A DNA stretch of 55,638 nt from Clostridium sp. (GCF_030532265.1 NZ_JAUNLM010000010.1:1-55638), one strand, 5' to 3'. Shown: positions 35,997-44,896, counted from the stretch's first letter. A program made the numbers and translations. Notes: generated by a model not told the origin, from the sequence alone.

Positions 35997-36299
35997 ATGG
36001 ATTTTAGACTTATAAAATCGCCAACAGAAGGAACAAAACGTGCTCTTATAAAGAGAATGGGTATAGAAGGAAAAGAAGCAATAAAAAATGTAGATGCTAT
36101 TGGGCTTGCTCAAGGCAAGCTAATTGAAATGATTTGTGCTATAGATATTGCAGAAAAGGCAGCTGGAGTAATAGTTGAAGATATAAAAGGAATTTGTCCT
36201 CAACATATGACCTCAATTGCTATACTTGGAGATACTTCATCAGTAGAATCTGCAATAGAAGAAATCAAATTAAAGTTGAAAGAGGGAAGAGTCTTATGA
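35997..36299 (+). CDS. Atypical BMC-domain shell protein
   Basis: A 100-residue protein with an unusual 30-residue N-terminal part (DFRLIKSPTEGTKRALIKRM) followed by BMC-like elements VDAIGLAQGKLIEMICAIDI and MTSIAILGDTSSVESAIEE, ending without the usual C-terminal tail. Order and length differ from standard BMC-H, suggesting a permuted or specialised hexamer such as the GrpU-like group; the exact group is uncertain. It follows eutJ after 16 bases, and its stop overlaps the next start (ATGA). Confidence 0.75.
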   Translation: MDFRLIKSPTEGTKRALIKRMGIEGKEAIKNVDAIGLAQGKLIEMICAIDIAEKAAGVIVEDIKGICPQHMTSIAILGDTSSVESAIEEIKLKLKEGRVL

Positions 36300-36562
36300 T
36301 AACAGCAAAATTAATAGATAATATTTGGGCAACTAGAAAAGCTGATAATCTTTACGGATTAAAGTTTATGTTAGCTGAAGAAATTGGCGGAAGCTTTAAT
36401 GGTAGAAGATTTATAGTGGTAGATAATATTGGAGCCGGAATTGGAGATAGAGTTATCGTAAGTACAGGATCATCTGCAAGAAAAATGCTTAGGGATGATG
36501 AAATTCCAGTTGATGCAGCAGTAATAGGAATTATTGATGAAGATTGCAAATTTAGTGAGTAA
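36296..36562 (+). CDS. eutN: BMC pentamer vertex protein, EutN/CcmL family
   Basis: An 88-residue BMC-P protein that caps the vertices of the shell. MITAKLIDNIWATRKADNL and the tail VDAAVIGIIDE are clear EutN/CcmL signatures, with GAGIGDRVIVSTGSSAR between. The start ATG overlaps the previous stop, and GAGGGAAG lies upstream. It is the only pentamer gene in the operon. Confidence 0.93.
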   Translation: MITAKLIDNIWATRKADNLYGLKFMLAEEIGGSFNGRRFIVVDNIGAGIGDRVIVSTGSSARKMLRDDEIPVDAAVIGIIDEDCKFSE

Positions 36563-36690
36563 ACGATATATATAGCATCTTACATGTATTTTAATTAATT
36601 AAATATGAATGATAAGAAATTAATCAATATGCTTGATATAAAACAAAAGATATAAATAGAATTATAAATCTTTTGAAAGGATGTGAGAAA

Positions 36691-37365
36691 ATGAAGAAGT
36701 TGATTTGTGCAAAAGATATGGAAGAGTTTTTAGAAACTGGAGAAAAGGTTTTCTATATAGACAAAGACGTAATTTTAACTCCATCAGCTAAAGATATAGC
36801 TAAAAATAATGGTATTTCAATTACTACAGAAAAAAGTATAGAGAAAAAAGTATGTAGTAAAAGTGATAAATGCTTAGAAGGTATAGAAACTAAAAATTTA
36901 GATTCTATGAAATTATTAGAGATGTTTAAGCAAATGGTTAATGAAGGTTTGCTTCAAGAGATGCTAAAAATATTAGCTACTGGTGAAGCTTCAAAATTTG
37001 TATCATCAACCGATGAAAGTGGACTTAAGGTTATAAAAGGAAGTTCAGTAAAAATGGATGTATTTGATACTGGAAATCCAAATGATAGAGTATTTTTTCA
37101 AGAGTTAATAAGTAAAGATGAGTCTAAAATGAGTGCTGGTTTTTTAACTATTGAAGACTCAAGATTTGAATGGGAATTAACTTATGAAGAAATAGACTAT
37201 GTTATTGAAGGAACTGTAACTGTAGAAATAAACGGCAAAACTTACGAAGCAAATGCTGGAGATGTGTTATTTGTTCCTAAAGGATCTAAAGTAATTTGGG
37301 GATCACCTAATAAAGCTAAGTTATTTTATGCAACATATCCAGCCAATTGGGCAGATTTACTTTAA
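36691..37365 (+). CDS. eutQ: EutQ-like cupin protein
   Basis: A 224-residue protein. The N-terminal MKKLICAKDMEEFLETGEK and ILTPSAKDIAKNNGI are shared with EutQ and related proteins, and the C-terminal half (about 125-224) is a cupin barrel: SAGFLTIEDSRFEWELTYEE, VIEGTVTVEING and GDVLFVPKGSKVIWG. Salmonella EutQ has reported acetate kinase activity, which would make ATP from acetyl-phosphate here. ATG 36691 follows AAAGGATGTGAG. The 128-base gap upstream is the largest inside this part of the operon and might hold an internal promoter, which I cannot confirm. Confidence 0.85.
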   Translation: MKKLICAKDMEEFLETGEKVFYIDKDVILTPSAKDIAKNNGISITTEKSIEKKVCSKSDKCLEGIETKNLDSMKLLEMFKQMVNEGLLQEMLKILATGEASKFVSSTDESGLKVIKGSSVKMDVFDTGNPNDRVFFQELISKDESKMSAGFLTIEDSRFEWELTYEEIDYVIEGTVTVEINGKTYEANAGDVLFVPKGSKVIWGSPNKAKLFYATYPANWADLL

Positions 37366-37388
37366 TTACTTAAGGAGGATAGATAATT

Positions 37389-38027
37389 ATGCAAGCAATA
37401 GGAATGATAGAAACTAAAGGATTGTTAGCTACTATTGAAGCAGCTGATGCCATGGTGAAATCAGCAAATGTTAATATCCTTGAAAAAGTATATATTGGTG
37501 GAGGATATGTATCAGTTACTGTAACAGGAGATGTTGGAGCTGTTAAATCAGCAGTTGATGCTGGAGTTTCAGCAGTAAATAGACTAGGCGATAATATTTT
37601 AGTTTCACACCATGTGATTGCAAGACCACACTATGAATTAGAAAGCATAATAGAAACTAAACCTGCTATAGAGAGATTAGAAGAATCTATAGAAGAAACT
37701 GTTTCATGCGAAGTAGTAGAGGAAGCTATTAAAGAAGAAATTAATGAAAATATAGAAGAAGAAATAATAAGTGAAGCCTTAGAGGAAGTTGAAGCTTTAG
37801 AAGTTGTAAACAATAGTATGGATTTAGAATTTACAAAAGAAGAATTAGACAAGCTTGTAGAAGAAAAAGGATTAGATGAGGCTTTTGAGATTTTAGGTAA
37901 TTTAAAAGTATCTAAAATAAGAAAGTTAGCAAAAGAATTTAAAAATATTGATATAACAAGTAAGGCTATTTCAAAAGAAGATAAAGATTCTCTTCTAATT
38001 AGACTTAGAAATTATTATAAAAAATAG
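37389..38027 (+). CDS. BMC-H shell protein with acidic linker and C-terminal extension (PduK/EutK-like layout)
   Basis: A 212-residue protein. Residues 1-90 are a normal BMC-H domain ([39 protein letters not shown]). Then comes a strongly acidic Glu-rich linker (about 95-145), and a C-terminal helical domain of about 65 residues, including FTKEELDKLVEEKGLDEAFE and KVSKIRKLAKEFKNID, which resembles small nucleic-acid-binding SAP/Rho-N-like folds. Extended hexamer proteins such as EutK and PduK are known, but this tail is different. AAGGAGG precedes the ATG. It could link shell and cargo. Confidence 0.8.
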   Translation: MQAIGMIETKGLLATIEAADAMVKSANVNILEKVYIGGGYVSVTVTGDVGAVKSAVDAGVSAVNRLGDNILVSHHVIARPHYELESIIETKPAIERLEESIEETVSCEVVEEAIKEEINENIEEEIISEALEEVEALEVVNNSMDLEFTKEELDKLVEEKGLDEAFEILGNLKVSKIRKLAKEFKNIDITSKAISKEDKDSLLIRLRNYYKK

Positions 38028-38053
38028 TCTTTTAAAGAAGGAGGAAAATTAAT

Positions 38054-39649
38054 TTGGAAAATTTCGATAAAGATTTAAGATCAATACAACAAGCTAGAAA
38101 TTTAGCAAGAAGAGGAAAAGTAGCGGCAAATAAAATTGCTGATTTTAACGAAGAACAAATAGATAAAATAATTAGAAATATGGTTAGAGTGGCAAAGGAA
38201 CATGAAGTTTGCTTAGCAGAGATGGCCGTTGAAGAAACTGGATTTGGTAAAGTTTTAGATAAGGCTACTAAAAATAATTTAGCATCAACAGTTTTATATG
38301 ATTCAATAAAAGACATGAAAACTATAGGTACTGTTAAAGAGGATAAGGAAAATAAATTAATTGATATAGCTGAACCAGTAGGATTAGTTATGGGAATAGT
38401 TCCTTCAACTAACCCAACATCAACAGCAATTTTTAAATCAATTATAGCTATAAAATCAAGAAATGCTATAGTATTTTCACCACATCCATCAGCAGTAAAA
38501 TGTACAAGCACAGCAGCTAAGCTTATGCATGATGCAGCTGTAGAAGCAGGAGCACCAGAAGATATTATAACTTGTGTAGAATTAACTTCACTAGGAGCTA
38601 CTAATGAGCTTATGAAGTCAAAAGAAGTAAGTTTAATTATAGCAACTGGTGGACCTGGTATGGTTAAAGCAGCTTATTCTTCAGGTAAACCTGCATTAGG
38701 TGTTGGAGCTGGAAACTCACCAGCATATATTGAAAGAACTGCAAATATTGAAAAAGCTATAAGAAACATTATAGCTAGTAAAACATTTGATAATGGAACT
38801 ATATGTGCATCAGAACAATCAATAATTTGTGAATACTGCAATGAAGCTAAAGTAGTAGAGGAACTTAAAAAACAAGGTGGATACTTCATGACAGAAGAGG
38901 AAACTAATAAGGTTTGCAATATTTTATTTAAGCAAGGTAATGCTATGAATGCTGCTTTTGTTGGAAGATCTGCTGATGTAATAGCAAAAGCTGCAGGATT
39001 TTATGTTCCAGAAGGAACTAAAGTACTTATAGGAAGACAAGGAGGAGTTGGTCCTAAATATCCACTTTCATATGAAAAGCTTACTACAGTACTTGGATTC
39101 TATGTAGTAAATGACTGGATGGAAGCTTGTGAATTAAGTATAGAACTTCTTCAAAATGGAATAGGACATACAATGAGTATTCATACAGAGGATGTTGAAA
39201 TAGTTAAGAAGTTTGCTAAAAAGCCAGCATCAAGAATATTAGTTAATACAGGTGGATCATTTGGAGGAACAGGAGCTTCAACAGGACTTATGCCATCATT
39301 CACTTTAGGATGTGGAACATGGGGAGGAAGTTCAGTATCTGAAAATGTAACTCCAATGCACCTTTTAAATATAAAGAGAGTAGCTTATGGATTAATAGAT
39401 TGTGAAAATATAGTTAGAAATAGAGAATTACAAGAAACAACTTTTAAACCTCAAGCTAATAATGTTAGTTGTTGTGTAGAATCAAGCAGAAGAAGTTATT
39501 CAGAAATGAATTTAAGCCCTGCAGAAATTCAAAGAAAAGCAGAGATACCAGAAACTACTGCTAATACAATAATAGAAAAAGTCAATAACTTAGATAATGA
39601 GGAAGTAATGGACTTAGTAAATAAGATCATAGCAACTATGAAAAAATAG
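38054..39649 (+). CDS. CoA-acylating acetaldehyde dehydrogenase (EutE/CutF-like)
   Basis: A 531-residue enzyme that converts acetaldehyde from choline cleavage to acetyl-CoA with reduction of NAD+. Catalytic Cys251 lies in FDNGTICASEQS. The cofactor-binding segment is LVMGIVPSTNPTST. After the catalytic domain (to about 460) comes a linker and a C-terminal amphipathic helix (NTIIEKVNNLDNEEVMDLVN), a probable encapsulation peptide. Start is a TTG (38054) at good distance from GGAGG (38040-38044). The other copy in the operon lacks the Cys, so this is the active enzyme. Confidence 0.93.
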   Translation: MENFDKDLRSIQQARNLARRGKVAANKIADFNEEQIDKIIRNMVRVAKEHEVCLAEMAVEETGFGKVLDKATKNNLASTVLYDSIKDMKTIGTVKEDKENKLIDIAEPVGLVMGIVPSTNPTSTAIFKSIIAIKSRNAIVFSPHPSAVKCTSTAAKLMHDAAVEAGAPEDIITCVELTSLGATNELMKSKEVSLIIATGGPGMVKAAYSSGKPALGVGAGNSPAYIERTANIEKAIRNIIASKTFDNGTICASEQSIICEYCNEAKVVEELKKQGGYFMTEEETNKVCNILFKQGNAMNAAFVGRSADVIAKAAGFYVPEGTKVLIGRQGGVGPKYPLSYEKLTTVLGFYVVNDWMEACELSIELLQNGIGHTMSIHTEDVEIVKKFAKKPASRILVNTGGSFGGTGASTGLMPSFTLGCGTWGGSSVSENVTPMHLLNIKRVAYGLIDCENIVRNRELQETTFKPQANNVSCCVESSRRSYSEMNLSPAEIQRKAEIPETTANTIIEKVNNLDNEEVMDLVNKIIATMKK

Positions 39650-39674
39650 AGACTATGAAGAGGAAGATTTGAAC

Positions 39675-40334
39675 ATGGAAAATTTAGACGAAGTATTAAA
39701 GCTTTTACTTACAGCAGTTAAGGAAAGTGAAGAAAAGAAAAAACAAATTAAAGAATCATTTGAAATACCAGTAGGAATTTCTAATAGACATATACATCTT
39801 TCAAAAAAGCATGTAGAAACACTTTTTGGAGAGGGATATGAATTAACAAAGTTAAAAGACTTATCTCAAAAAGGACAATATGCTTGTAAAGAAACTATAA
39901 CAATATGCGGACCTAGAGGTTCTATAGAAAAAGTAAGAGTACTTGGACCTGTTAGAAGTAAAACACAAGTTGAACTATCAATAGGAGATTGTAGAAAAGC
40001 TGGAGTATCACCAAGTGTTAGACTTTCAGGTGATTTAAAAGATACATCAGGTATTACTTTAATAGGACCTAAGGGAAGTGTCCAATTAGAAGAAGGAGTT
40101 ATAGTAGCTCAAAGACATATTCATATGAACAATAAACATGCGGAACATTTTGGAGTCACTGATGGGGAAATCGTAAAAATTGAAGTAGATGGACTTAGAG
40201 GTGGAATATTAAATAATGTAAGTATTAGAACAAATGATTCATTTAGTCTTGAATGTCATTTAGATGTTGAAGAGGCAAATTCATTTGGTATAACACCAAA
40301 ATCAAAAATTAAAATTGTTAGGGAAAGTGCCTAA
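39675..40334 (+). CDS. pduL: Phosphotransacylase PduL (EutD-like, microcompartment type)
   Basis: A 219-residue enzyme that converts acetyl-CoA and phosphate to acetyl-phosphate and recycles CoA inside the shell. The His-rich metal-binding motifs SNRHIHLS and AQRHIHM lie in the two PduL barrels, with CGPRGSIEKVRVLGPVR in the first. The N-terminal helix MENLDEVLKLLLTAVKES is a probable encapsulation peptide. ATG 39675 follows AGAGGAAG. Confidence 0.93.
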   Translation: MENLDEVLKLLLTAVKESEEKKKQIKESFEIPVGISNRHIHLSKKHVETLFGEGYELTKLKDLSQKGQYACKETITICGPRGSIEKVRVLGPVRSKTQVELSIGDCRKAGVSPSVRLSGDLKDTSGITLIGPKGSVQLEEGVIVAQRHIHMNNKHAEHFGVTDGEIVKIEVDGLRGGILNNVSIRTNDSFSLECHLDVEEANSFGITPKSKIKIVRESA

Positions 40335-40400
40335 CACAAATAAAATAAGTTAAAAAATAATTTAAATAAAAAATAATTGGATTTTTAGGAGGATTTTAAT

Positions 40401-40688
40401 ATGAAATACGATGCTTTAGGAATGATTGAAACAAAAGGATTAGTAGGATCAATAGAGGCTGCTGACGCAATGGTTAAGGCTGCTAATGTTTACTTAATAG
40501 GAAAAGAATATGTTGGAGGCGGACTTGTAACTGTAATGGTTAGAGGTGATGTTGGAGCTGTTAAAGCTGCTACAGATGCTGGAGCTGCTGCTGCTCAAAG
40601 AGTTGGAGAGTTAGTTTCAGTACACGTTATTCCAAGACCACATTCAGAAGTTGAAGTTATATTACCTGCTTCAAAAGAAGAAAAATAA
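40401..40688 (+). CDS. Bacterial microcompartment shell protein, BMC-H (EutM/PduA type)
   Basis: A 95-residue canonical BMC-H protein: [40 protein letters not shown] and [12 protein letters not shown]. It is the most typical of the hexamer proteins here and probably the main facet tile. It has a good AGGAGG site, lies 66 bases after pduL and ends the operon before a terminator. Confidence 0.94.
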   Translation: MKYDALGMIETKGLVGSIEAADAMVKAANVYLIGKEYVGGGLVTVMVRGDVGAVKAATDAGAAAAQRVGELVSVHVIPRPHSEVEVILPASKEEK

Positions 40689-40715
40689 TTAATAAATATA
40701 GTTAAAATAGTTAAG

Positions 40716-40744
40716 AAAGCTACCTTATTTAGGGTAGCTTTTTT
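40716..40744 (+). terminator. Terminator of the choline microcompartment operon
   Basis: AAAGCTACC pairs with GGTAGCTTT, followed by TTTTT. It closes the operon. The gap that follows (40746-41013) is AT-rich; apart from the ribosome binding site of the next gene I see nothing in it. Confidence 0.88.
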
Positions 40745-41013
40745 AGTTGTTAAAAAGTTAAGGGTAAACTAAAAATTTTTATGAAATTAATTAAAAATAA
40801 AATATTAAAAATATAAATTTATATAAATTTCAATACTTTAATTAAGTTTTAGTAAGTTTTAAATATGTACCATTGTTTAATTTTTGTAAATAAAATATTT
40901 TATATTTTGTTATTAGTGGTATTTGGAGTTTTTAATTATTCTTTATATTAAATAATTATATGTATACTAAATTTAATTAGAGAAAAAATAATTTTGAGGA
41001 AGGAGATGATATT

Positions 41014-41148
41014 ATGCCAAAGAAAGATAATTTAGGCAATCCTATGCAAAAGGGAGAAAGAAGACAAAGGTTACACGAAAAACAAAACAATGTAGGAAAT
41101 AGTAAAAAGCCTTCAGGATATAAAACTTTTGATGGTGAAGAAATATAA
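41014..41148 (+). CDS. Short basic hydrophilic protein, 44 residues
   Basis: A small gene with a strong ribosome binding site (GAGGAAGGAG, 40996-41005) and its own terminator. The product starts MPKKDNLGNPMQKGERRQRL, is rich in Lys, Arg, Asn and Gln, has no hydrophobic segment and ends SGYKTFDGEEI. Size and composition are like minor small acid-soluble spore proteins, but I cannot match it to a named family. Coding status rests on the signals and the open frame. Confidence 0.65.
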   Translation: MPKKDNLGNPMQKGERRQRLHEKQNNVGNSKKPSGYKTFDGEEI

Positions 41149-41160
41149 TAAGTATATTTT

Positions 41161-41189
41161 AGGACTTTAATAAAAATAATTAAAGTCCT
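41161..41189 (+). terminator. Terminator after the 44-residue protein gene
   Basis: AGGACTTTAAT and ATTAAAGTCCT form an 11-bp stem, followed by TTTAAATTTTT. Confidence 0.8.
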
Positions 41190-41312
41190 TTAAATTTTTA
41201 TTATAAATTATAGCTAAAGAAAAATATTAAATTATAAAAAATAATAATTAAATTATTTTAAAAATGATATAATTATAAAAAATATAGATATATAAAAATA
41301 AGGGGTATTATT

Positions 41313-41750
41313 ATGAGGTATAGAATTTTTAATATAGAACATTTAGAAGAAGTTTCAAAGCTTTATGTAAAATCATTTAATGCACCTCCGTGGAATGATA
41401 AGTGGACAGAGGATACTGCTAAAAAAAGATTACAGCAGATGTTAAATTGTGAAGGAGCGTATGGGCTTGTATGCTATTTAGATAATGAAATAGTTGCTAT
41501 GATTTTGGGAAACCATGAATACTATTATGACGGAATACATTTTAATATAAAGGAGTTTTGTGTAGATCATTCTAAAAAGGGAAAAGGTATAGGGAAAAAA
41601 GTATTAAATGAATTTACTGTTAGGCTAAAAGATAGAGGTATAAATAATATATATTTATGGACATCTAGAGGAGATATGACAGAAGGTTTTTATGAGAAAA
41701 ATGGCTATAATATTGTAGATAAATTAGTTGTTATGGAAAAAATTTTATAA
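41313..41750 (+). CDS. GNAT family N-acetyltransferase
   Basis: A 145-residue acetyltransferase with the acetyl-CoA loop VDHSKKGKGIGKKVLNEF (about 90-107), preceded by NIKEFC and followed by LWTSRGDMTEGFYEKNGY. The N-terminal part has AKSFNAPPWNDKW-like spacing typical of a clostridial GNAT group. The substrate is unknown. Start ATG follows AAGGGG. It ends 25 bases before a Nudix gene and is probably co-transcribed with it. Confidence 0.87.
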   Translation: MRYRIFNIEHLEEVSKLYVKSFNAPPWNDKWTEDTAKKRLQQMLNCEGAYGLVCYLDNEIVAMILGNHEYYYDGIHFNIKEFCVDHSKKGKGIGKKVLNEFTVRLKDRGINNIYLWTSRGDMTEGFYEKNGYNIVDKLVVMEKIL

Positions 41751-41775
41751 GAAATATAAATTATAGGGAGAAGTT

Positions 41776-42342
41776 ATGAGGTTTAAAGAAGAAATAGAAA
41801 AATATATTCCAATAAATGAACAAGAGGAAAAAGATAAGCAAGCTATATTAATGTGTATAAATAATTTTAATGATGTATTAACAAGGAAAAATGTTGTTTG
41901 TCATTTAACTAGTTCGGCTTTTGTAGTAAATAAAAATAAAGATAAAGCACTTATGGCTTATCATAATATTTATAAATCATGGGCTTGGACAGGTGGACAT
42001 ATGGATGGTGATAGTGATTTTTTAAAGGTTGCATTTAAGGAATTAGAAGAAGAAACAGGGCTTAAAGGTGCAAAGTTACTTTATAATGGAATAGCATCAA
42101 TAGATATACTTACAGTTGAAGGACATATAAAAAGAGGAGAATTTGTATCACCACATCTTCATTTGTCAATTGCATATCTTTTTGAAGGTGATGAGAATGA
42201 AAAACTTAGAATAAAAGAAGATGAAAATAGTGGTGTTAAGTGGATTTCTTTAAAAGATTTAAAAAAATGTACTGAAAGAGAACCATTTATGTTAAATGTA
42301 TATAAGAAAATCTTAAATAGAGGTAATATAAAAATTGACTAA
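41776..42342 (+). CDS. Nudix hydrolase
   Basis: A 188-residue Nudix protein. The motif runs from WTGGHMDGDSD through VAFKELEEETGL (about residues 72-98), with Asp instead of Glu at one early position but with the REUxEE core preserved as KELEEE. The long N-terminal region contains HLTSSAFVVNKNKDKALM. The substrate is unknown. Start follows GGGAGAAG. A terminator follows at once. Confidence 0.85.
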   Translation: MRFKEEIEKYIPINEQEEKDKQAILMCINNFNDVLTRKNVVCHLTSSAFVVNKNKDKALMAYHNIYKSWAWTGGHMDGDSDFLKVAFKELEEETGLKGAKLLYNGIASIDILTVEGHIKRGEFVSPHLHLSIAYLFEGDENEKLRIKEDENSGVKWISLKDLKKCTEREPFMLNVYKKILNRGNIKID

Positions 42343-42369
42343 AAGGAATTGTATATACAATTCCTTTTT
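42341..42369 (+). terminator. Terminator after the Nudix gene
   Basis: AAAAGGAATTGTA and TACAATTCCTTTT form a 13-bp stem with nearly no loop. The T-run follows. Confidence 0.8.
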
Positions 42370-42428
42370 ATAATTTAATTAATTAGTCTATAATGATAGT
42401 AAGTAAAGTGTGAAAAAGGAGAAATGTT

Positions 42429-44567
42429 TTGAGTAATGCACTAAAAATATTAAAAGAGTATTTTGGATATAGTAATTTTAGAAAAGGTCAAGAAAAAATA
42501 ATTAATGAAATAATTAATGGGAATGATGTTGTAGCAATAATGCCAACAGGAGGAGGAAAGTCCATCTGTTATCAAGTTCCTGCTTTACTTAAAGAAGGAA
42601 TAACTATAGTAGTTTCACCTTTAATATCTTTAATGAAAGATCAAGTAGATACATTAAATAGTATAGGAGTAGAATCTGCATATATAAATTCTTCACTTTC
42701 AGATATTGAAATGAAAAATACATTTAAAAATATAGAAGATGGAAATATAAAAATATTATATGTAGCACCAGAAAGGCTAGAGTCATTAGAATTTTTAAAT
42801 ATAATATCAAATAAAGATATAGCACAAATAGCCGTAGATGAAGCACATTGTGTATCAGCATGGGGACATGATTTTAGAAGTAGTTATAGAAGAATTAAAA
42901 ATTTTATTGAAGTATTAAAAGAAAGACCTATAGTTACAGCATTTACTGCAACAGCAACAAAAGAAGTTAGAGAAGATATAATAAATCTTTTAAATCTTAA
43001 TAATCCAAAAGTATTTATATCAGGATTTGACAGAGAAAATTTAAAAATAATAATAGAAAAAGGAGTTAATAAAAAACAATATATATTAGACTATGTAGAT
43101 AAAAATAAGGATCTATCAGGAATAATATATTGTGCTACTAGAAAAGAAGTTGATTATTTATATGATTTATTAAGACAAAAAAATCTATTTCTCGGGAAAT
43201 ATCATGCTGGGTTATCTGATGATGAGAGAAAGAAAAATCAAGAGGATTTTGTATATGATAAAACAAATTTAATGATAGCAACTAATGCTTTTGGTATGGG
43301 CATAGATAAACCTAATATAAGATATGTAATACATTATAATATGCCTAAAAATATAGAGGGGTATTATCAGGAAATAGGAAGAGCAGGAAGAGATTTAGAA
43401 CCTTCAGAATGTATAATGTTATTTTCACCTGGAGATGTTCAAACTCAAAAATATATTATAGAAATAGGGACAGTAAATCCAAATAGAAAATTAAATGAAT
43501 TATCAAAACTTAAAAGCATGACAGACTTAGTTTATTTTAATGGATGTTATAGAAAGTATATACTTAGTTATTTTGGGGAAGAGCTTAAAGAAGATTGTAA
43601 TAATTGCAGTAATTGTGAATCAGATGGAGAAGTTGTTAATAAGACAATAGATGCTCAAAAGGTAATATCATGTATATATAGAATGAAAAGACCTTATGGA
43701 ATAGGGATGATAATTGATGTATTAAGAGGTTCTAATAATAAAAAGATAAAAGAATTAAACATACATGAATTAACTACTTATGGGATAATGAAAGATTATT
43801 CAAAAGAAGAATTAAAGGATTTTATAAATACTTTAATTGCTCATGGATATATTAATTATGGTGGTGAGTATCCTGTTGTTAAACCAAATTCAAAATCTCT
43901 TGAAGTAGTTAAGGGAAGTGAAACTGTTTTATTTAAAGAGCAAAGAAAGATAATTAAATTAATCGAAAATAATGATTTATTTAATGTATTAAAAGAACTT
44001 AGAAGAGATATTTCAGAAAGTGAAAAAATACCACCGTATATGGTTTTTGGAGATAATACTATAAAGGAAATGAGTATTAGAATGCCTATTAATAATACTC
44101 AGCTTATTGAAATAAGTGGAGTAGGTGAAAAGAAAATTGAGAAGTATGGAAATATTTTTATAAGTAAAATACAAAATTATATAAATGAAAATAATATAGA
44201 TAAAAAATGGGATAATGAAAATTTAAATAATAATAAAGAAAAAATAAAAAAGCAAAAATCTTATGAAATAACAGTAAATATGATTAAAGATAATATGTCT
44301 TTAGAAGAAATAGTAAGCAATAGAAAAATCACAATATCAACTATTATATCTCACATAAATCAATATGTATCAGAAGGGTTTGAAGTTGATTTTAATATTA
44401 ATTTTAATAAATACTTTACTGAAGTAGAAGAAAAAATTATATTAGAAAAAGTAAAAGATATTGGATATTTAAAGATAAAGCCAATAAAAGAAGCATTACC
44501 AAGCAATATAACTTATGACCAAATAAAGTTAGTTATATTAAAATATAATATGGAAAGTAATAGATAG
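42429..44567 (+). CDS. recQ: ATP-dependent DNA helicase RecQ
   Basis: A 712-residue helicase for DNA repair. Walker A is MPTGGGKSICYQVPAL (about 38-53), Walker B DEAHC (about 138), motif III FTATATKEVR, motif VI QEIGRAGRD. A zinc-binding Cys group (CNNCSNCES, about 397) follows, then RQC, an HRDC-like domain (ISGVGEKKIEKYG) and a C-terminal helix-turn-helix (NMIKDNMSLEEIVSNRKI), the RecQ layout common in firmicutes. The start is a TTG at 42429 after AAAAAGGAG. It precedes a YciI-like gene by 32 bases. Confidence 0.94.
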   Translation: MSNALKILKEYFGYSNFRKGQEKIINEIINGNDVVAIMPTGGGKSICYQVPALLKEGITIVVSPLISLMKDQVDTLNSIGVESAYINSSLSDIEMKNTFKNIEDGNIKILYVAPERLESLEFLNIISNKDIAQIAVDEAHCVSAWGHDFRSSYRRIKNFIEVLKERPIVTAFTATATKEVREDIINLLNLNNPKVFISGFDRENLKIIIEKGVNKKQYILDYVDKNKDLSGIIYCATRKEVDYLYDLLRQKNLFLGKYHAGLSDDERKKNQEDFVYDKTNLMIATNAFGMGIDKPNIRYVIHYNMPKNIEGYYQEIGRAGRDLEPSECIMLFSPGDVQTQKYIIEIGTVNPNRKLNELSKLKSMTDLVYFNGCYRKYILSYFGEELKEDCNNCSNCESDGEVVNKTIDAQKVISCIYRMKRPYGIGMIIDVLRGSNNKKIKELNIHELTTYGIMKDYSKEELKDFINTLIAHGYINYGGEYPVVKPNSKSLEVVKGSETVLFKEQRKIIKLIENNDLFNVLKELRRDISESEKIPPYMVFGDNTIKEMSIRMPINNTQLIEISGVGEKKIEKYGNIFISKIQNYINENNIDKKWDNENLNNNKEKIKKQKSYEITVNMIKDNMSLEEIVSNRKITISTIISHINQYVSEGFEVDFNINFNKYFTEVEEKIILEKVKDIGYLKIKPIKEALPSNITYDQIKLVILKYNMESNR

Positions 44568-44599
44568 ATATTTAATAATGAGATTAGGAGGAAAAATAA

Positions 44600-44896
44600 A
44601 TGAAATATTTTATAGTTGAAGGTATATTAAAAAATGTAGATAAAATAAATGATAGTATTATGAAAGAACATATGGATTATACTAAAAAAGCTATGGATGA
44701 AGGACTTATATTAATGTCTGGACTTAAAGAAGACATGAGTGGAGGAATGTTTGTTATTAAATTAGAGTCCTTACAAATGGTACAAGAATATTTATCAAAT
44801 GAACCTTTTAATATAAATGGAATACAGGAATATAAAATTATAGAGTTTAATCCACATTATTTTAATGAATCACCAAAAGCATGGTTTAATAAATAA
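44600..44896 (+). CDS. YciI family protein
   Basis: A 98-residue protein that is a single ferredoxin-like YciI domain, with KEHMDYTKKAMDEGLILMSG and MFVIKLESLQMVQEYLSNEPF. YciI proteins have a conserved His-Asp pair, possibly seen here in HMDY. The role is unclear; it may be a small enzyme of cyclic-compound metabolism. The ATG follows AGGAGG. It may be read with recQ. Confidence 0.82.
   Translation: MKYFIVEGILKNVDKINDSIMKEHMDYTKKAMDEGLILMSGLKEDMSGGMFVIKLESLQMVQEYLSNEPFNINGIQEYKIIEFNPHYFNESPKAWFNK

Noticed and set aside
36194..36296. N-terminal extension of the EutN-like protein
   Set aside because: The extension overlaps the preceding shell gene in another frame, and MITAKLIDN at 36296 is the standard EutN start with a good ribosome binding site.
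33700..36562. Ethanolamine utilisation operon
   Set aside because: EutS-, EutP-, EutT-, EutJ-, EutN- and EutQ-like genes are present, but EutA, EutB and EutC are missing and cutC/cutD occupy the signature position.
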